Below are positions 17,771-26,335 of a DNA stretch of 64,000 nucleotides, one piece after another. The notes under the pieces were generated by a model. The model worked only from the letters and a program-made list of their open reading frames with translations. It was not told the origin of the DNA and did not search any database. Numbering within the stretch: position 1 is the first letter of the stretch; every line of letters starts with the position of its first letter. This DNA comes from CAZBSE01 sp964610385 (GTDB lineage Bacteria; Actinomycetota; Humimicrobiia; Humimicrobiales; Humimicrobiaceae), in assembly GCA_964610385.1 (NCBI GenBank), contig CAZSXW010000002.1, forward strand, positions 1 to 64,000, written 5' to 3'. The position numbers and the translations under genes were made by a program.

Positions 17771-17792
17771 AACTAAGAAATTATATCCTTTT
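17762..17792. repeat. 31-bp direct repeat, copy 1
   Basis: Positions 17762-17792 match 18448-18478 with one mismatch. On the minus strand the repeat contains GGATATAAT, a good -10. Copy 1 lies at the 5' end of the recombinase relic, copy 2 upstream of the SnoaL-like gene. It could be an attachment-site duplication or a copied promoter. Confidence 0.5.
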
Positions 17793-17911
17793 CAGGATCG
17801 TTCCCGGCTTACAGGCTAACTCCAACTATTTCTCAATTTATTTTTTCTATTTAGTACAAGAATTATTTAGTTCTATTTCAACTTGGAGTTAATAAAAGGT
17901 AGCTACAGGAG

Positions 17912-18349
17912 TTACTTTTCGTCCTGCCCTGGCGGTGGAAACAAGCCGAGCTGTTCCATAAAGCCTAGATTATCCATCTCGCCCCATTCTTCCACGATCT
18001 TGCCACCTATGATCCGAAGGATACTGATCCCTGTGATCGTCATCTGCTTACCCGTAGGGGTGACCCCCATATACTCACCTTTTTTGTGTGTACCGCGCCA
18101 GGTCCAGCGGACTGCGACCTTGTCCCCTTCGGCAACCATGTCCTTAGTAGTGGAATGAACGTCCTCTAAAGGGCCGAACATCTCGCTTATTGTCTTCTTG
18201 TATCCCTCTCGGTCGGGCGCTGCTCCTATAGTGGGATAGTTAAAGACGAATTCGGTAGCAAGAAGCTCATCTATTGCTGCCGGGTTACCCTTACTCCAGA
18301 TCTCATCATTCCAGCGGCGTGCGATGTCTTTGTTTTCTTTTACTGACAT
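17912..18349 (-). CDS. SnoaL-like ester cyclase family protein
   Basis: A protein of about 145 residues with the SnoaL-like alpha+beta barrel pattern: NKDIARRWNDEIWSKGNPAAID, DREGYKKTISEMF, EGDKVAVRWTWRGTHKGEYMG-like middle, and ILRIIGGKIVEEWGEMD at the end. Members include polyketide cyclases and many proteins of unknown role. ATG at 18349 has AGGTG just upstream; GTG at 18358 is less likely. Its bases are much more G+C-rich than the DNA on its left, so it stands outside the island proper, though flanked by the 31-bp repeats. No substrate can be named. Confidence 0.8.
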   Translation of the reverse strand: MSVKENKDIARRWNDEIWSKGNPAAIDELLATEFVFNYPTIGAAPDREGYKKTISEMFGPLEDVHSTTKDMVAEGDKVAVRWTWRGTHKKGEYMGVTPTGKQMTITGISILRIIGGKIVEEWGEMDNLGFMEQLGLFPPPGQDEK

Positions 18350-18447
18350 ATTTATCACCTATTTCTTTTTTCTTTTGCTTACACATAATATCATTCTACA
18401 TCTCATCTAATATATTATGTTACCGCTATTTTGTCTATCGTTAACCA

Positions 18448-18478
18448 TGCAACACGAACTAAGAAATTATATCCTTTT
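18448..18478. repeat. 31-bp direct repeat, copy 2
   Basis: Second copy of 17762-17792 (one mismatch). Read on the minus strand its TATAAT lies about 120 bases before the SnoaL-like start and may serve as that gene's promoter. Confidence 0.5.
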
Positions 18479-18627
18479 TGAGTATCTACTCTATATTTTG
18501 AAGTGCTTTTTTTAGACTGACCTTCAAAATTATAACCAATATGTTATATTAATTTTGCCATGGAATAGGTAATATAATACTGGGGGATTGAGTATTTTTC
18601 ATATACTTGAGAAGGGAGAGGACGCTG

Positions 18628-18915
18628 ATGAAGAAAGCGATTATGATGAACAGGGATGACAATGTTGCAACTGTTCTGGAAAATGTAAAAAGAGGGGGAA
18701 CGATAGCTGTTGTTTCCACCGATAATAAGGTGATTAAAGATATGGAAGCCGGAGAGAAAATTGCTACCGGCCATAAAATAGCAGTAAAACCAATTGATAG
18801 GGGAGAAACAGTTTTAAAGTATGGTGAGAGTATCGGGACTGCAACTGGCCGGATCGATCAGGGCATGCATGTTCATATCCATAATGTCCGCAGCAAGGTG
18901 AAATACAGTGATTAA
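18628..18915 (+). CDS. UxaA-family lyase, small (SAF-domain) subunit
   Basis: About 95 residues forming one SAF domain: DNVATVLENVKRGGTIAVV, ATGHKIAVKPIDRGE, VLKYGESIGTATGRI, and HVHIHNV at the end. This is the small half of altronate/galactarate dehydratases and of sulfolactate sulfo-lyase (SuyA). ATG at 18628 follows a GGGAGAGGA ribosome site; a TTG at 18607 is unlikely. The large subunit begins 11 bases downstream. Together they would eliminate water or sulfite from a hydroxy acid. No uronate genes are next to it, so the substrate is open. Confidence 0.87.
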   Translation: MKKAIMMNRDDNVATVLENVKRGGTIAVVSTDNKVIKDMEAGEKIATGHKIAVKPIDRGETVLKYGESIGTATGRIDQGMHVHIHNVRSKVKYSD

Positions 18916-18926
18916 GGGAGGAAAAA

Positions 18927-20114
18927 ATGCATTTTAACGGGTATAAAAGAAAAAACGGTCCAGCCGGTATGAGGAATCATGTCATAGTCCTGCCGACTAT
19001 CGGCTGTATCAATGAACTGGCATCAGAGATTGCCTCCGGGGTCAAGGGAGCTGTCCCACTTTTACATAACCATGCCTGTATCCGGCTGGGGCCTGACCTT
19101 CTAAGGGCAAAAAGGACCCTGGCTGGTATCGGGACCAACCCTAATATCCATTCCGTATTGCTTGTAGGGCTTGGCTGTGAAAGTATTACGGCAGAGGAAC
19201 TGGCAGAAGAGATATTACCGTATAAACGGGTTGAAGCAGTCACCATTAAAAAAAAAGGAAATTACAGTTCTGCTCTGGAAAAAGGAGTGGCTATCTTGTG
19301 CAAGCTGGTGGAGAGAGCTTCGGATGTTGAAAGGGAAAAGTGTGATATAGCTGACCTGACAGTCGGCATAAAATGCGGGGGATCCGGTTCTGTGTCCGCT
19401 ATTGCCAGCAACCCGGCTACCGGGCAGGCAGCGGACCTATTGGTTGAAAAAGGCGGAAGGGTGATATTTTCTGAAACAGCTGAAGTAATCGGAGCCGAAC
19501 ATGTACTGGCCGGGAGAGCTGTTGATAAAAAAGTCAGGGAGAAACTGCTACGCTGTGTTGACCGTATGAAAAGAGAGATAGCAGATTACGGGGTGGATAT
19601 ACTCGGTTCCGAGCCGACAAAGGGCAATATAACCGGAGGATTGACCACTATTGAGGAGAAATCCCTGGGGGCGATAATCAAAGGTGGCAATTCACCACTG
19701 GTCGGTGTACTGGAGTATGGGGAAAAACCTTCAACTCCGGGTTTATATTTTATGGACGGGACCACCCAGGCCTCACAGCTTTTTCTGGGCATGTTTGCCG
19801 CCGGAGCTCAAATACAGGTCTTCAGCTTTGGCGGGGGATTACCGGCCCGTTTCAGAGGTCTGCCGTCATATCCCTGCGGCATACCTGTTTTTCCGGTGAT
19901 AAAGGTGCTGGGCAATCCTGAAGATATAGAAGAGAGGGAGTATTTTGATATATATGCAGGCGATATAATCAGCGGTGAGATGTCTGTAAACGAAGTAGGG
20001 AAATCAATTTTTGATGAATTTGTAATGGTCGCTTCAGGTAAAATGACGATTACCGAAAAACGCTCCGGATACCGGGAGCTCCTGCAGCTTTATGCCAATG
20101 GTCTCTTGATGTAG
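18927..20114 (+). CDS. UxaA-family lyase, large subunit
   Basis: A 395-residue C-terminal domain of the altronate dehydratase/SuyB family. It opens with GYKRKNGPAGMRNHVIVLPT, continues with cysteine-bearing GLGCE, and the KCGGSGSVSAIASNPATG motif, followed by the AEVIGAEHVL region and the GGLTTIEEKSLGAIIKGG stretch. The catalytic iron or substrate site is built from these conserved Cys/Glu motifs in the family. The strong GGGAGG ribosome site and close spacing show an operon with the small subunit. Altronate, galactarate or sulfolactate are the known family substrates; the sequence does not choose. Confidence 0.88.
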   Translation: MHFNGYKRKNGPAGMRNHVIVLPTIGCINELASEIASGVKGAVPLLHNHACIRLGPDLLRAKRTLAGIGTNPNIHSVLLVGLGCESITAEELAEEILPYKRVEAVTIKKKGNYSSALEKGVAILCKLVERASDVEREKCDIADLTVGIKCGGSGSVSAIASNPATGQAADLLVEKGGRVIFSETAEVIGAEHVLAGRAVDKKVREKLLRCVDRMKREIADYGVDILGSEPTKGNITGGLTTIEEKSLGAIIKGGNSPLVGVLEYGEKPSTPGLYFMDGTTQASQLFLGMFAAGAQIQVFSFGGGLPARFRGLPSYPCGIPVFPVIKVLGNPEDIEEREYFDIYAGDIISGEMSVNEVGKSIFDEFVMVASGKMTITEKRSGYRELLQLYANGLLM

Positions 20115-20192
20115 ATCTCCGGGATACAGGTTTTTACTTTTAAAAGGCTTGCTGCTTATGGCGTTTTAATATATTTGAAATATCCTTTATGG

Positions 20193-20198
20193 TATAAT
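20193..20198 (+). promoter_or_regulatory. candidate -10 of the VTC/CotH operon
   Basis: TATAAT stands 31 bases before the VTC-domain ATG. A weak TATTTG-like -35 lies upstream. The 114-base gap after the lyase gene holds no strong terminator. Confidence 0.3.
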
Positions 20199-20228
20199 TT
20201 TCTAAATTTTTGATAATAAAGAATAGAA

Positions 20229-20924
20229 ATGAAAGATATAGTATCGAATAGAAGAGAACTGAAATACTATATAAATTATATCGACTATCTAAACCTGAAA
20301 AGCAAGATATCGGCTGTTTTTCAAAGGGATAAGAACTGCATGGAATATGGCTGGTACAATGTCAGAAGCCTGTACTTCGATAATAAATCAAACGATGGCT
20401 ATTATCAAAAAATAGCCGGAATAGAAAAAAGAAATAAATACAGGATAAGGGTATATAATCTGAGCCCCGCTCCGGTCAAATTGGAAATAAAGGCCAAAAC
20501 CAGCAGTATGATATTAAAGGAATCGGCGGTCATTGACGTCCGGGATATGAAGAATCTTTTGGAGGGCGACTACGGCTGCCTGTTAGGCTATAAAAGTGCT
20601 GCTGCCAATAAGATTTATTGCGAGTTCACCAAGGATTATTACAGGCCGGTCATTATCATAGATTACAGAAGAGACGCCTATTATATGGACCTTAATAATA
20701 TAAGGATCACCTTCGACAGCAAGGTAGAGAAGGATGAACTGAATCTGAGCGGTTTATTCGAAGAGAATACCAATATGTCTCCCGTCTTAAACCACAGCAA
20801 GGTCATAATGGAGATAAAATATAATGGGCATATCCCCACCTGGATAAAGAAAATACTGCAGCTCCGCAGATTTGAAAGATGTGCAATCAGCAAATATACC
20901 TTGTCCAGATATATAGAAGGGTAA
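20229..20924 (+). CDS. VTC-domain (polyphosphate polymerase-like) protein
   Basis: A 231-residue protein with the VTC domain fold: RRELKYYINYIDY, RSLYFDNKSNDGYYQKIAG, KYRIRVYN, LEIKAK and the late EIKYNG, which supply the basic and acidic residues lining the tunnel. Eukaryotic Vtc4 makes polyphosphate; in bacteria the domain typically sits, as here, next to DUF4956 and CotH genes and its product is not established. It is the first gene of a three-gene set, with 37 bases to the next gene. It has no signal peptide, so it acts on the cytoplasmic side. Confidence 0.9.
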   Translation: MKDIVSNRRELKYYINYIDYLNLKSKISAVFQRDKNCMEYGWYNVRSLYFDNKSNDGYYQKIAGIEKRNKYRIRVYNLSPAPVKLEIKAKTSSMILKESAVIDVRDMKNLLEGDYGCLLGYKSAAANKIYCEFTKDYYRPVIIIDYRRDAYYMDLNNIRITFDSKVEKDELNLSGLFEENTNMSPVLNHSKVIMEIKYNGHIPTWIKKILQLRRFERCAISKYTLSRYIEG

Positions 20925-20961
20925 ACGATAATAGCAATGACATAGAGGGAAGGAAAGAGAT

Positions 20962-21657
20962 ATGGAAAGGATAACCTTTCAGAAACTAATAGACTCAATG
21001 GATTTTGAGAACATACTCCAGATAAACAAGGATTTAAATATCTGGATGGTACTTATAAATCTTGCAGTGGCTTTTGCCCTGGTCATGTTTATATACTTTA
21101 TTTACAAGGTGACATTTTCCGGAGTTCTCTATTCCAAAAATTTCAATATAACACTGGTGTTAGTATCGATGGTCACAACAGCGGCGGTCATAGTGATTAG
21201 CTCCAATATAGTACTTGCCCTGGGAATGGTGGGAGCGCTTTCTATCGTAAGGTTCAGGATGGCGGTAAAGGATCCTAAAGATGTGGGATTCCTTTTCTGG
21301 GCCATAACGAATGGGATAATATGCGGAATATCAGCCTACAGCCTGGCAGTGATATCGGTGCTTTTGATAGGGCTTATCGTGTTCCTGCTGTCCAGGAGAA
21401 TAAGAATACTGGAACCATACCTTCTGATCCTTAAAACCAGCAAAATGGATACTGAAAAAATTGAAAAGATCCTGAAAGAAAATACCCTTCTCTATAAATT
21501 GCGGTCAAAGATAATCGAAGATGATGAGACTCAGGTGATAGTAGAAATAAAGGTAAGAAGGGACAGGATAACCGGTCTATTATCGAAGATAAAAGCCATA
21601 AAAGAGGTAACTTATTCCAAGCTGGTATCTTATGAGGGTGATTTAGAAGAAGGATAG
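20962..21657 (+). CDS. DUF4956 family membrane protein
   Basis: A 231-residue protein. An N-terminal cytoplasmic stretch is followed by four hydrophobic helices (about 28-50, 65-95, 105-120, 125-145). The conserved GALSIVRFRMAVKDPKDVGFL signature lies between the second and third helices. The C-terminal part is soluble with a ferredoxin-like beta-alpha pattern. The family almost always neighbours VTC and CotH genes. The stop codon is followed directly by the ATG of the CotH gene, so the two are coupled. Function is not known. Confidence 0.9.
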   Translation: MERITFQKLIDSMDFENILQINKDLNIWMVLINLAVAFALVMFIYFIYKVTFSGVLYSKNFNITLVLVSMVTTAAVIVISSNIVLALGMVGALSIVRFRMAVKDPKDVGFLFWAITNGIICGISAYSLAVISVLLIGLIVFLLSRRIRILEPYLLILKTSKMDTEKIEKILKENTLLYKLRSKIIEDDETQVIVEIKVRRDRITGLLSKIKAIKEVTYSKLVSYEGDLEEG

Positions 21658-24600
21658 ATGTATAGAAAAAGGGACATCATAATAATAGTAGTCCTTTTTA
21701 TAGTCACATCGGCAGCTATTATCTTCTGGATATACAACAGACAATACTTTACAGTCGGAGAGTCACAAGCGAGTTTCGATAAGGAAAGCGGAACCATACT
21801 GGTGTCACTGCCCGAGGGCTCGGATAACATCCAGAAGATCTCTTTTAATTTCCCTTATAAAAATAACAGTGTATATATAAAAAGGATATCGTCAGGTACC
21901 AGGCTGATTGAAAATCCTGCAGAGGAAAAAATTGTCAGCAAATCCGATTTTGATTTTGGCGGTTACATCTCACATTCAAAATTAATAATAAAGTCAGCAA
22001 ACTCAGATATTGAGTATGACCTGTGGGTGACTACAGGCAGGGTGTCTATTGTCAGCATAGAGACTGATGAAGATATTACCGATGAACCCAAAGTCGACTG
22101 CAGTCTTTCTGTCATATCGGCAGACAGCAGCTACACGAGAAGAAATATTGCCGCAGAAATCGAGCTTATAGACACATCGGAATCCATCCCCAAGGACTCA
22201 TACAGTCTGAATATAAAGGAGGATGCCATCACAGGCGATGTTCCTGAAATACTGGACCTCGGAAGCACCAAAAGATACAGGCTCTCCGCTTCCTATATGG
22301 ACAGATCGTTTTTACGCGAGAAGCTGTCCTACGAGATCTTTAAATCGCTCTCTGATGATGATATTGCCCCTGAAGGCAGATTTGTGGAATTATATGAGAA
22401 TGGTTCATATAAAGGGCTTTATATCCTTTATCAAAGGGTGGATAGGAATCTATTTTCAGTTTCAAATTATGACCGGGAAGAAGACACCCACAGCGTGATA
22501 TATGAAGCAGTAAACTGGCGGGCAGATTTTACCAGGGATGAGGATGGTTTTTCACAGATAGAACCGGACATGGACAACGACGGGCCTTATTTTGACCCCC
22601 TCCTTGAGCTTGAGGATCTCATAATAAATTCCGGAGAGGAAGAGTTTCTAGAAAACATCAAAAATATGGTAGATATGGAGAGCCTGCTGGACAACCACAT
22701 TCTATTCATTCTTTCGGGCTGTACCGATGAAATTGCTTCAAATAATTACATATACAGGGGAAATGATGAAACTGACAGATTTAAATTCAGTCCTGGCAGT
22801 CATTATATGTCAGGCTTCGGCAGGGACTCTTTCTGGGTAAAAGTGGATTCCGAGGCTGTCAATTACGGTACCAGACTTTTTAACCGCCTTTATCAGGATG
22901 AGGATTACAGGGAAAGGTTAAAGTCAAGGTGGAATGATTTGAGGAAGGAAATACTGACCGCAGAAAATATACACGGCTTGATAGACAATAATATTTACGG
23001 CCTTGATGATGCTGCGGGTAGAGACCTTTCCGCATGGCCGGTGAATCCGGGTAACTGTGAGGATGATTACAGCTCCGGGCAGGAAGTAGAATATATTAAA
23101 AGCTTTATTGGAGACAGGCTAGAGTGGCTGGATGACTATATAAATAATCCTCCCTTGATTAAGATAGGGAGCGATTATGCCAAAATAGATGAAGAAACGG
23201 GGACCATATTTTGTTCTTTATCTGAAGAGTCCGATACTATCCAGGAGATAAACTGGTATTTCTCCCCCGAAAGCGAGATTTATCTGGAACGCCTGCCGGC
23301 CAGCTCTTCACCTTTAGGAAGGTATTTGACCCAGAAAGGTAAGTATGATGACTATGGCGGTTATAGGGAATTAATAAATAAAGGCAGCGAGACCGGAGAT
23401 ATCACCATTTATATAGATAAAGCTTCAGAAAATGAGTTTGTAGACAACAGTTTAGAGATAATCGGCTGGGCTTTAAATGAAGAAGGGGGCCAGGATATAG
23501 GAGTGGAGAATATACTTTTATTTGACGGTCCGGTTATGAGTAGTGACAGGTTTCTGGGTGAAGCGACAATCGGGCTGGCAAGGGTGGATGTAGCAACTTA
23601 TCTGGATAATCCTTCATTCAGGGACAGTGGTTTTGAAATATATGTAAATACACTTTTTTTAGAAAACGGCCCGCATGAACTGTATCTGTATGCATTTGAC
23701 AGGTACGGAAACTATACTTTAAGAAAGATAGATATCGAGATAAATAATGATGAAGATCTATTTGGTGAATTAGAGTACCAGGAAAAAAACCTTAATCAGA
23801 AGCTTATCAATGGCGGGATGTATGAATTTTATGATTATATCTTCTATGGAAGGTTGGCCGTGAGGGAAGATGATAAGGAAAGAGAGTATGACCTCTATGT
23901 TACGACATCCGATATCCCGATTGTAAATATTTATACCGGAGAGGAGTCCATTCCAAATAATGAAAAAGTAAATGCCTTTATGCAGGTCATAAGCTGCAAT
24001 TCCGGTGAAAAGAACTTTATAAACAGAATAACATTTGATTTTTATGGAAAGATAGGGATAGAAATGCGGGGCAAGACTTCACTTGTCTATCCTAAGAAGC
24101 AGTACTGCATCGAGATAAGGGATGAAAACGATCAGGATAAAAATGTATCTCTTCTGGGTATGCCGCAGGAATCTGACTGGGTACTTGGAGCTCCATATAG
24201 CGATAAGACTTTGATGAGGAATGTGCTGGCTTTTCAGATCAGCAATGAAATGGGCATGTATGCTCCCAGGACAGAATTTGTAGAAGTCTTTATTCACAAA
24301 TCCGGTGAAAGCCAGGCAGAGGTTGATTACATGGGAGTATATTATCTGGCTGAAAAAATAAAAAGAGATAATGACCGGGTGGATGTGGAGAAGATGGATC
24401 CGGATGATGACGCAACACTAGCCGGAGGTTATATATTGGAAATAACCCCGGAGTCCAAGATAGAACCGGGAGACTCTGTAATAGAGACGGAGAGGGGATT
24501 AAAGCTTATCAACATATACCCAAAGAGAGATTCAATAACCCTTAAGCAAAAAATGTGGATAACGAATTATATGAATGAATTCGAACAGGCATTGTTCAGC

Positions 24601-25158
24601 GATTATTTTACTGATGAAGAGATCGGATACAGGAAATATATCGATGTTGATTCTTTTATAGACTATATCATTATAAATGAACTGTTTAAAAATGCAGAGG
24701 CTTTCCGCCACAGCACTTTTTTATATAAGGGGAGAGATGGAAAACTGAAAGCAGGGCCGGTCTGGGATTTTAATCTGTCTACTGGAAATACGGTGGAGCT
24801 GGTCTCCATTGACAATGAACCGGTTGGTTTCATCCATGCCTCCGGTAACTGGAAGACAAGATTTTTCATGGATGAATATTTTGTGGAAAAATATAAAGAT
24901 AGATGGAAGCAGCTTAGGGAAAATGTACTCAGTGATGAGAATATCTTAAGGATTATAGAGAGCAATAAAGAGTCACTGTCAGCGGCCCAGGTCAGGAATT
25001 TTGACAGATGGGATATACTGGGCAAGTATGTCTGGCCCAATCCTGAGCCCTATTCTTTGACATATGAGGAAGAAATAAAAAAACTTGAGGACTGGCTTCT
25101 TACCAGAGCTAAATGGATTGACAACAGCATAGACTCCCTGCGCCCATCAGATGGATAA
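21658..25158 (+). CDS. tandem CotH-kinase-family protein, surface anchored
   Basis: An 1166-residue protein. One N-terminal membrane helix (about 7-27) exports it. Two CotH-like modules follow. The second (about 740-1160) has the kinase hallmarks: EMRGKTS and YPKKQYCIEI, YYLAEKIKRD, a HSTFLYKG strand and the metal-binding GPVWDFNLS. The first (about 120-500) has the same layout but reads LYQRVDR and FKFSPGSHYMSG where these motifs should be, so it is probably catalytically dead. Between them (about 600-690) lies an Ig-like domain (IIGWALNEEGG to YAFDRYGNY). CotH kinases phosphorylate secreted proteins. Expressed with the VTC and DUF4956 genes. Confidence 0.87.
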   Translation: MYRKRDIIIIVVLFIVTSAAIIFWIYNRQYFTVGESQASFDKESGTILVSLPEGSDNIQKISFNFPYKNNSVYIKRISSGTRLIENPAEEKIVSKSDFDFGGYISHSKLIIKSANSDIEYDLWVTTGRVSIVSIETDEDITDEPKVDCSLSVISADSSYTRRNIAAEIELIDTSESIPKDSYSLNIKEDAITGDVPEILDLGSTKRYRLSASYMDRSFLREKLSYEIFKSLSDDDIAPEGRFVELYENGSYKGLYILYQRVDRNLFSVSNYDREEDTHSVIYEAVNWRADFTRDEDGFSQIEPDMDNDGPYFDPLLELEDLIINSGEEEFLENIKNMVDMESLLDNHILFILSGCTDEIASNNYIYRGNDETDRFKFSPGSHYMSGFGRDSFWVKVDSEAVNYGTRLFNRLYQDEDYRERLKSRWNDLRKEILTAENIHGLIDNNIYGLDDAAGRDLSAWPVNPGNCEDDYSSGQEVEYIKSFIGDRLEWLDDYINNPPLIKIGSDYAKIDEETGTIFCSLSEESDTIQEINWYFSPESEIYLERLPASSSPLGRYLTQKGKYDDYGGYRELINKGSETGDITIYIDKASENEFVDNSLEIIGWALNEEGGQDIGVENILLFDGPVMSSDRFLGEATIGLARVDVATYLDNPSFRDSGFEIYVNTLFLENGPHELYLYAFDRYGNYTLRKIDIEINNDEDLFGELEYQEKNLNQKLINGGMYEFYDYIFYGRLAVREDDKEREYDLYVTTSDIPIVNIYTGEESIPNNEKVNAFMQVISCNSGEKNFINRITFDFYGKIGIEMRGKTSLVYPKKQYCIEIRDENDQDKNVSLLGMPQESDWVLGAPYSDKTLMRNVLAFQISNEMGMYAPRTEFVEVFIHKSGESQAEVDYMGVYYLAEKIKRDNDRVDVEKMDPDDDATLAGGYILEITPESKIEPGDSVIETERGLKLINIYPKRDSITLKQKMWITNYMNEFEQALFSDYFTDEEIGYRKYIDVDSFIDYIIINELFKNAEAFRHSTFLYKGRDGKLKAGPVWDFNLSTGNTVELVSIDNEPVGFIHASGNWKTRFFMDEYFVEKYKDRWKQLRENVLSDENILRIIESNKESLSAAQVRNFDRWDILGKYVWPNPEPYSLTYEEEIKKLEDWLLTRAKWIDNSIDSLRPSDG

Positions 25159-25202
25159 GTATGATCACGAGTGATAGTTGCTTGCACTTATAAGCCGGCC
25201 AA

Positions 25203-25219
25203 GTAAGTGATATACTTAC
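25203..25219. repeat. short palindrome
   Basis: GTAAGT, five bases, ACTTAC: a perfect 6-bp inverted repeat between the CotH gene and the zinc-ribbon gene. It could be an operator; there is no poly-T tail for a terminator. Confidence 0.3.
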
Positions 25220-25268
25220 GAGTAATATAGAATGAGAGAATCGACAGTGTTGAGTGGAGATGGTGGAA

Positions 25269-25538
25269 ATGTATAAATGTCCGCATTGCGGCAAGCCTGG
25301 AATTCCGGTGTGGCGCAAATTATGTTTGGGGCCGGTAGTTCCTACTACCTGCAAACAGTGCGGAGGAGAGGTAGGGGTGCCGTACTCTTCAATTCTTTAT
25401 ATATTACCATTTATGGCTGCAATGGCTCTGATAATAATCTATGTGGATCCTGTTTCCATAAAGGTGGCAGTATGGGCAGCTTTGACTATTATTATGATTG
25501 TTGTTTATTTGAAGTTTGTGCCCCTCGTTCCTAGATAA
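25269..25538 (+). CDS. small zinc-ribbon membrane protein
   Basis: About 89 residues. An N-terminal zinc ribbon has two CxxC pairs (CPHCGKPG and CKQCGG). Two hydrophobic helices follow (SILYILPFMAAMALIIIY and VAVWAALTIIMIVVYLKF). ATG at 25269 has GGAG nine bases upstream; GTG at 25254 and ATG at 25260 are weaker. The end overlaps the convergent otsB end by eight bases. No characterised function; similar small proteins are common in Gram-positive lineages. Confidence 0.75.
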   Translation: MYKCPHCGKPGIPVWRKLCLGPVVPTTCKQCGGEVGVPYSSILYILPFMAAMALIIIYVDPVSIKVAVWAALTIIMIVVYLKFVPLVPR

Positions 25539-26322
25539 AGATGCTGCTGTTCAGAAAAAAATATACCTCACCCGCATTTCTTAAATAGTATTCTGTCTCA
25601 AGTCCTTTGATTCTGTCTTCTCCCACTTTTATATTTATCCCCTCGTTATTTGAGTCAAAAAGGTATTTGTCGGTGATATCATCACCGATGCATATATTTA
25701 TGGAAGGCACCAGGTTTTTATATTTACTTTTTATTATCTTGAGGGAACTTCCTTTATTTATACTTTTAGGCTTTACTTCGATCACCTTTTTCATGTCAAG
25801 ATAATCCAGCGGCTTGTCTGCTACGAAATCTTCTATCATATCTTTAAACTCAGGTATTTTAGATAGTTCTTTTTTACCGCATTTTCTGTAGTGCAGCGCT
25901 ATAGATATCTTTTTATCCTCAATAAAGATACAGGGGATATTTCCGGCCATATTTATTAATTTTGATTTTAGTTTTTTTATCAGGGGCACTGCCTTTTTAG
26001 CTTCAGGCGACAGTTCGATGCCGCTGCCTCTGTATTTGTACTGAGCCCCGTGGACTCCGATCCAGTTTAATCTGCCGGTATCTGTGTCTTTAAAGAATTC
26101 AAGCAGGTTGCGCACGGTCCGGCCCGAGACAATGGTGATTATCAGGTTTTCATTTGAAGACAGTTTTAAAAGCAGTTCTTTTATTCTGTCAGGAGGTACG
26201 GCCTGATCGGGATCGTCCTTAAAACCTACCAGAGTCCCGTCGTAATCAATGAAAAGAAATACATATTTGTTTGCTTTTATTTTAAGTGAGATTTCTTTGA
26301 GGTTATGCTTTATGTATTTCAT
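25531..26322 (-). CDS. otsB: trehalose-6-phosphate phosphatase
   Basis: A 263-residue HAD-family phosphatase. The catalytic motif is FIDYDGTLVGF with the nucleophilic Asp, motif II is IVSGRTVRNLLEFF, the GVHGAQYKY cap strand is typical of OtsB, and motif IV is IGDDITDKYLF. It removes phosphate from trehalose 6-phosphate made by the upstream otsA, 13 bases away on the same strand. Trehalose serves as compatible solute and reserve. A separate TreT-like enzyme lies divergently nearby, giving a second route. Confidence 0.94.
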   Translation of the reverse strand: MKYIKHNLKEISLKIKANKYVFLFIDYDGTLVGFKDDPDQAVPPDRIKELLLKLSSNENLIITIVSGRTVRNLLEFFKDTDTGRLNWIGVHGAQYKYRGSGIELSPEAKKAVPLIKKLKSKLINMAGNIPCIFIEDKKISIALHYRKCGKKELSKIPEFKDMIEDFVADKPLDYLDMKKVIEVKPKSINKGSSLKIIKSKYKNLVPSINICIGDDITDKYLFDSNNEGINIKVGEDRIKGLETEYYLRNAGEVYFFLNSSIFI

Positions 26323-26335
26323 ATGCCTGGTTGTT

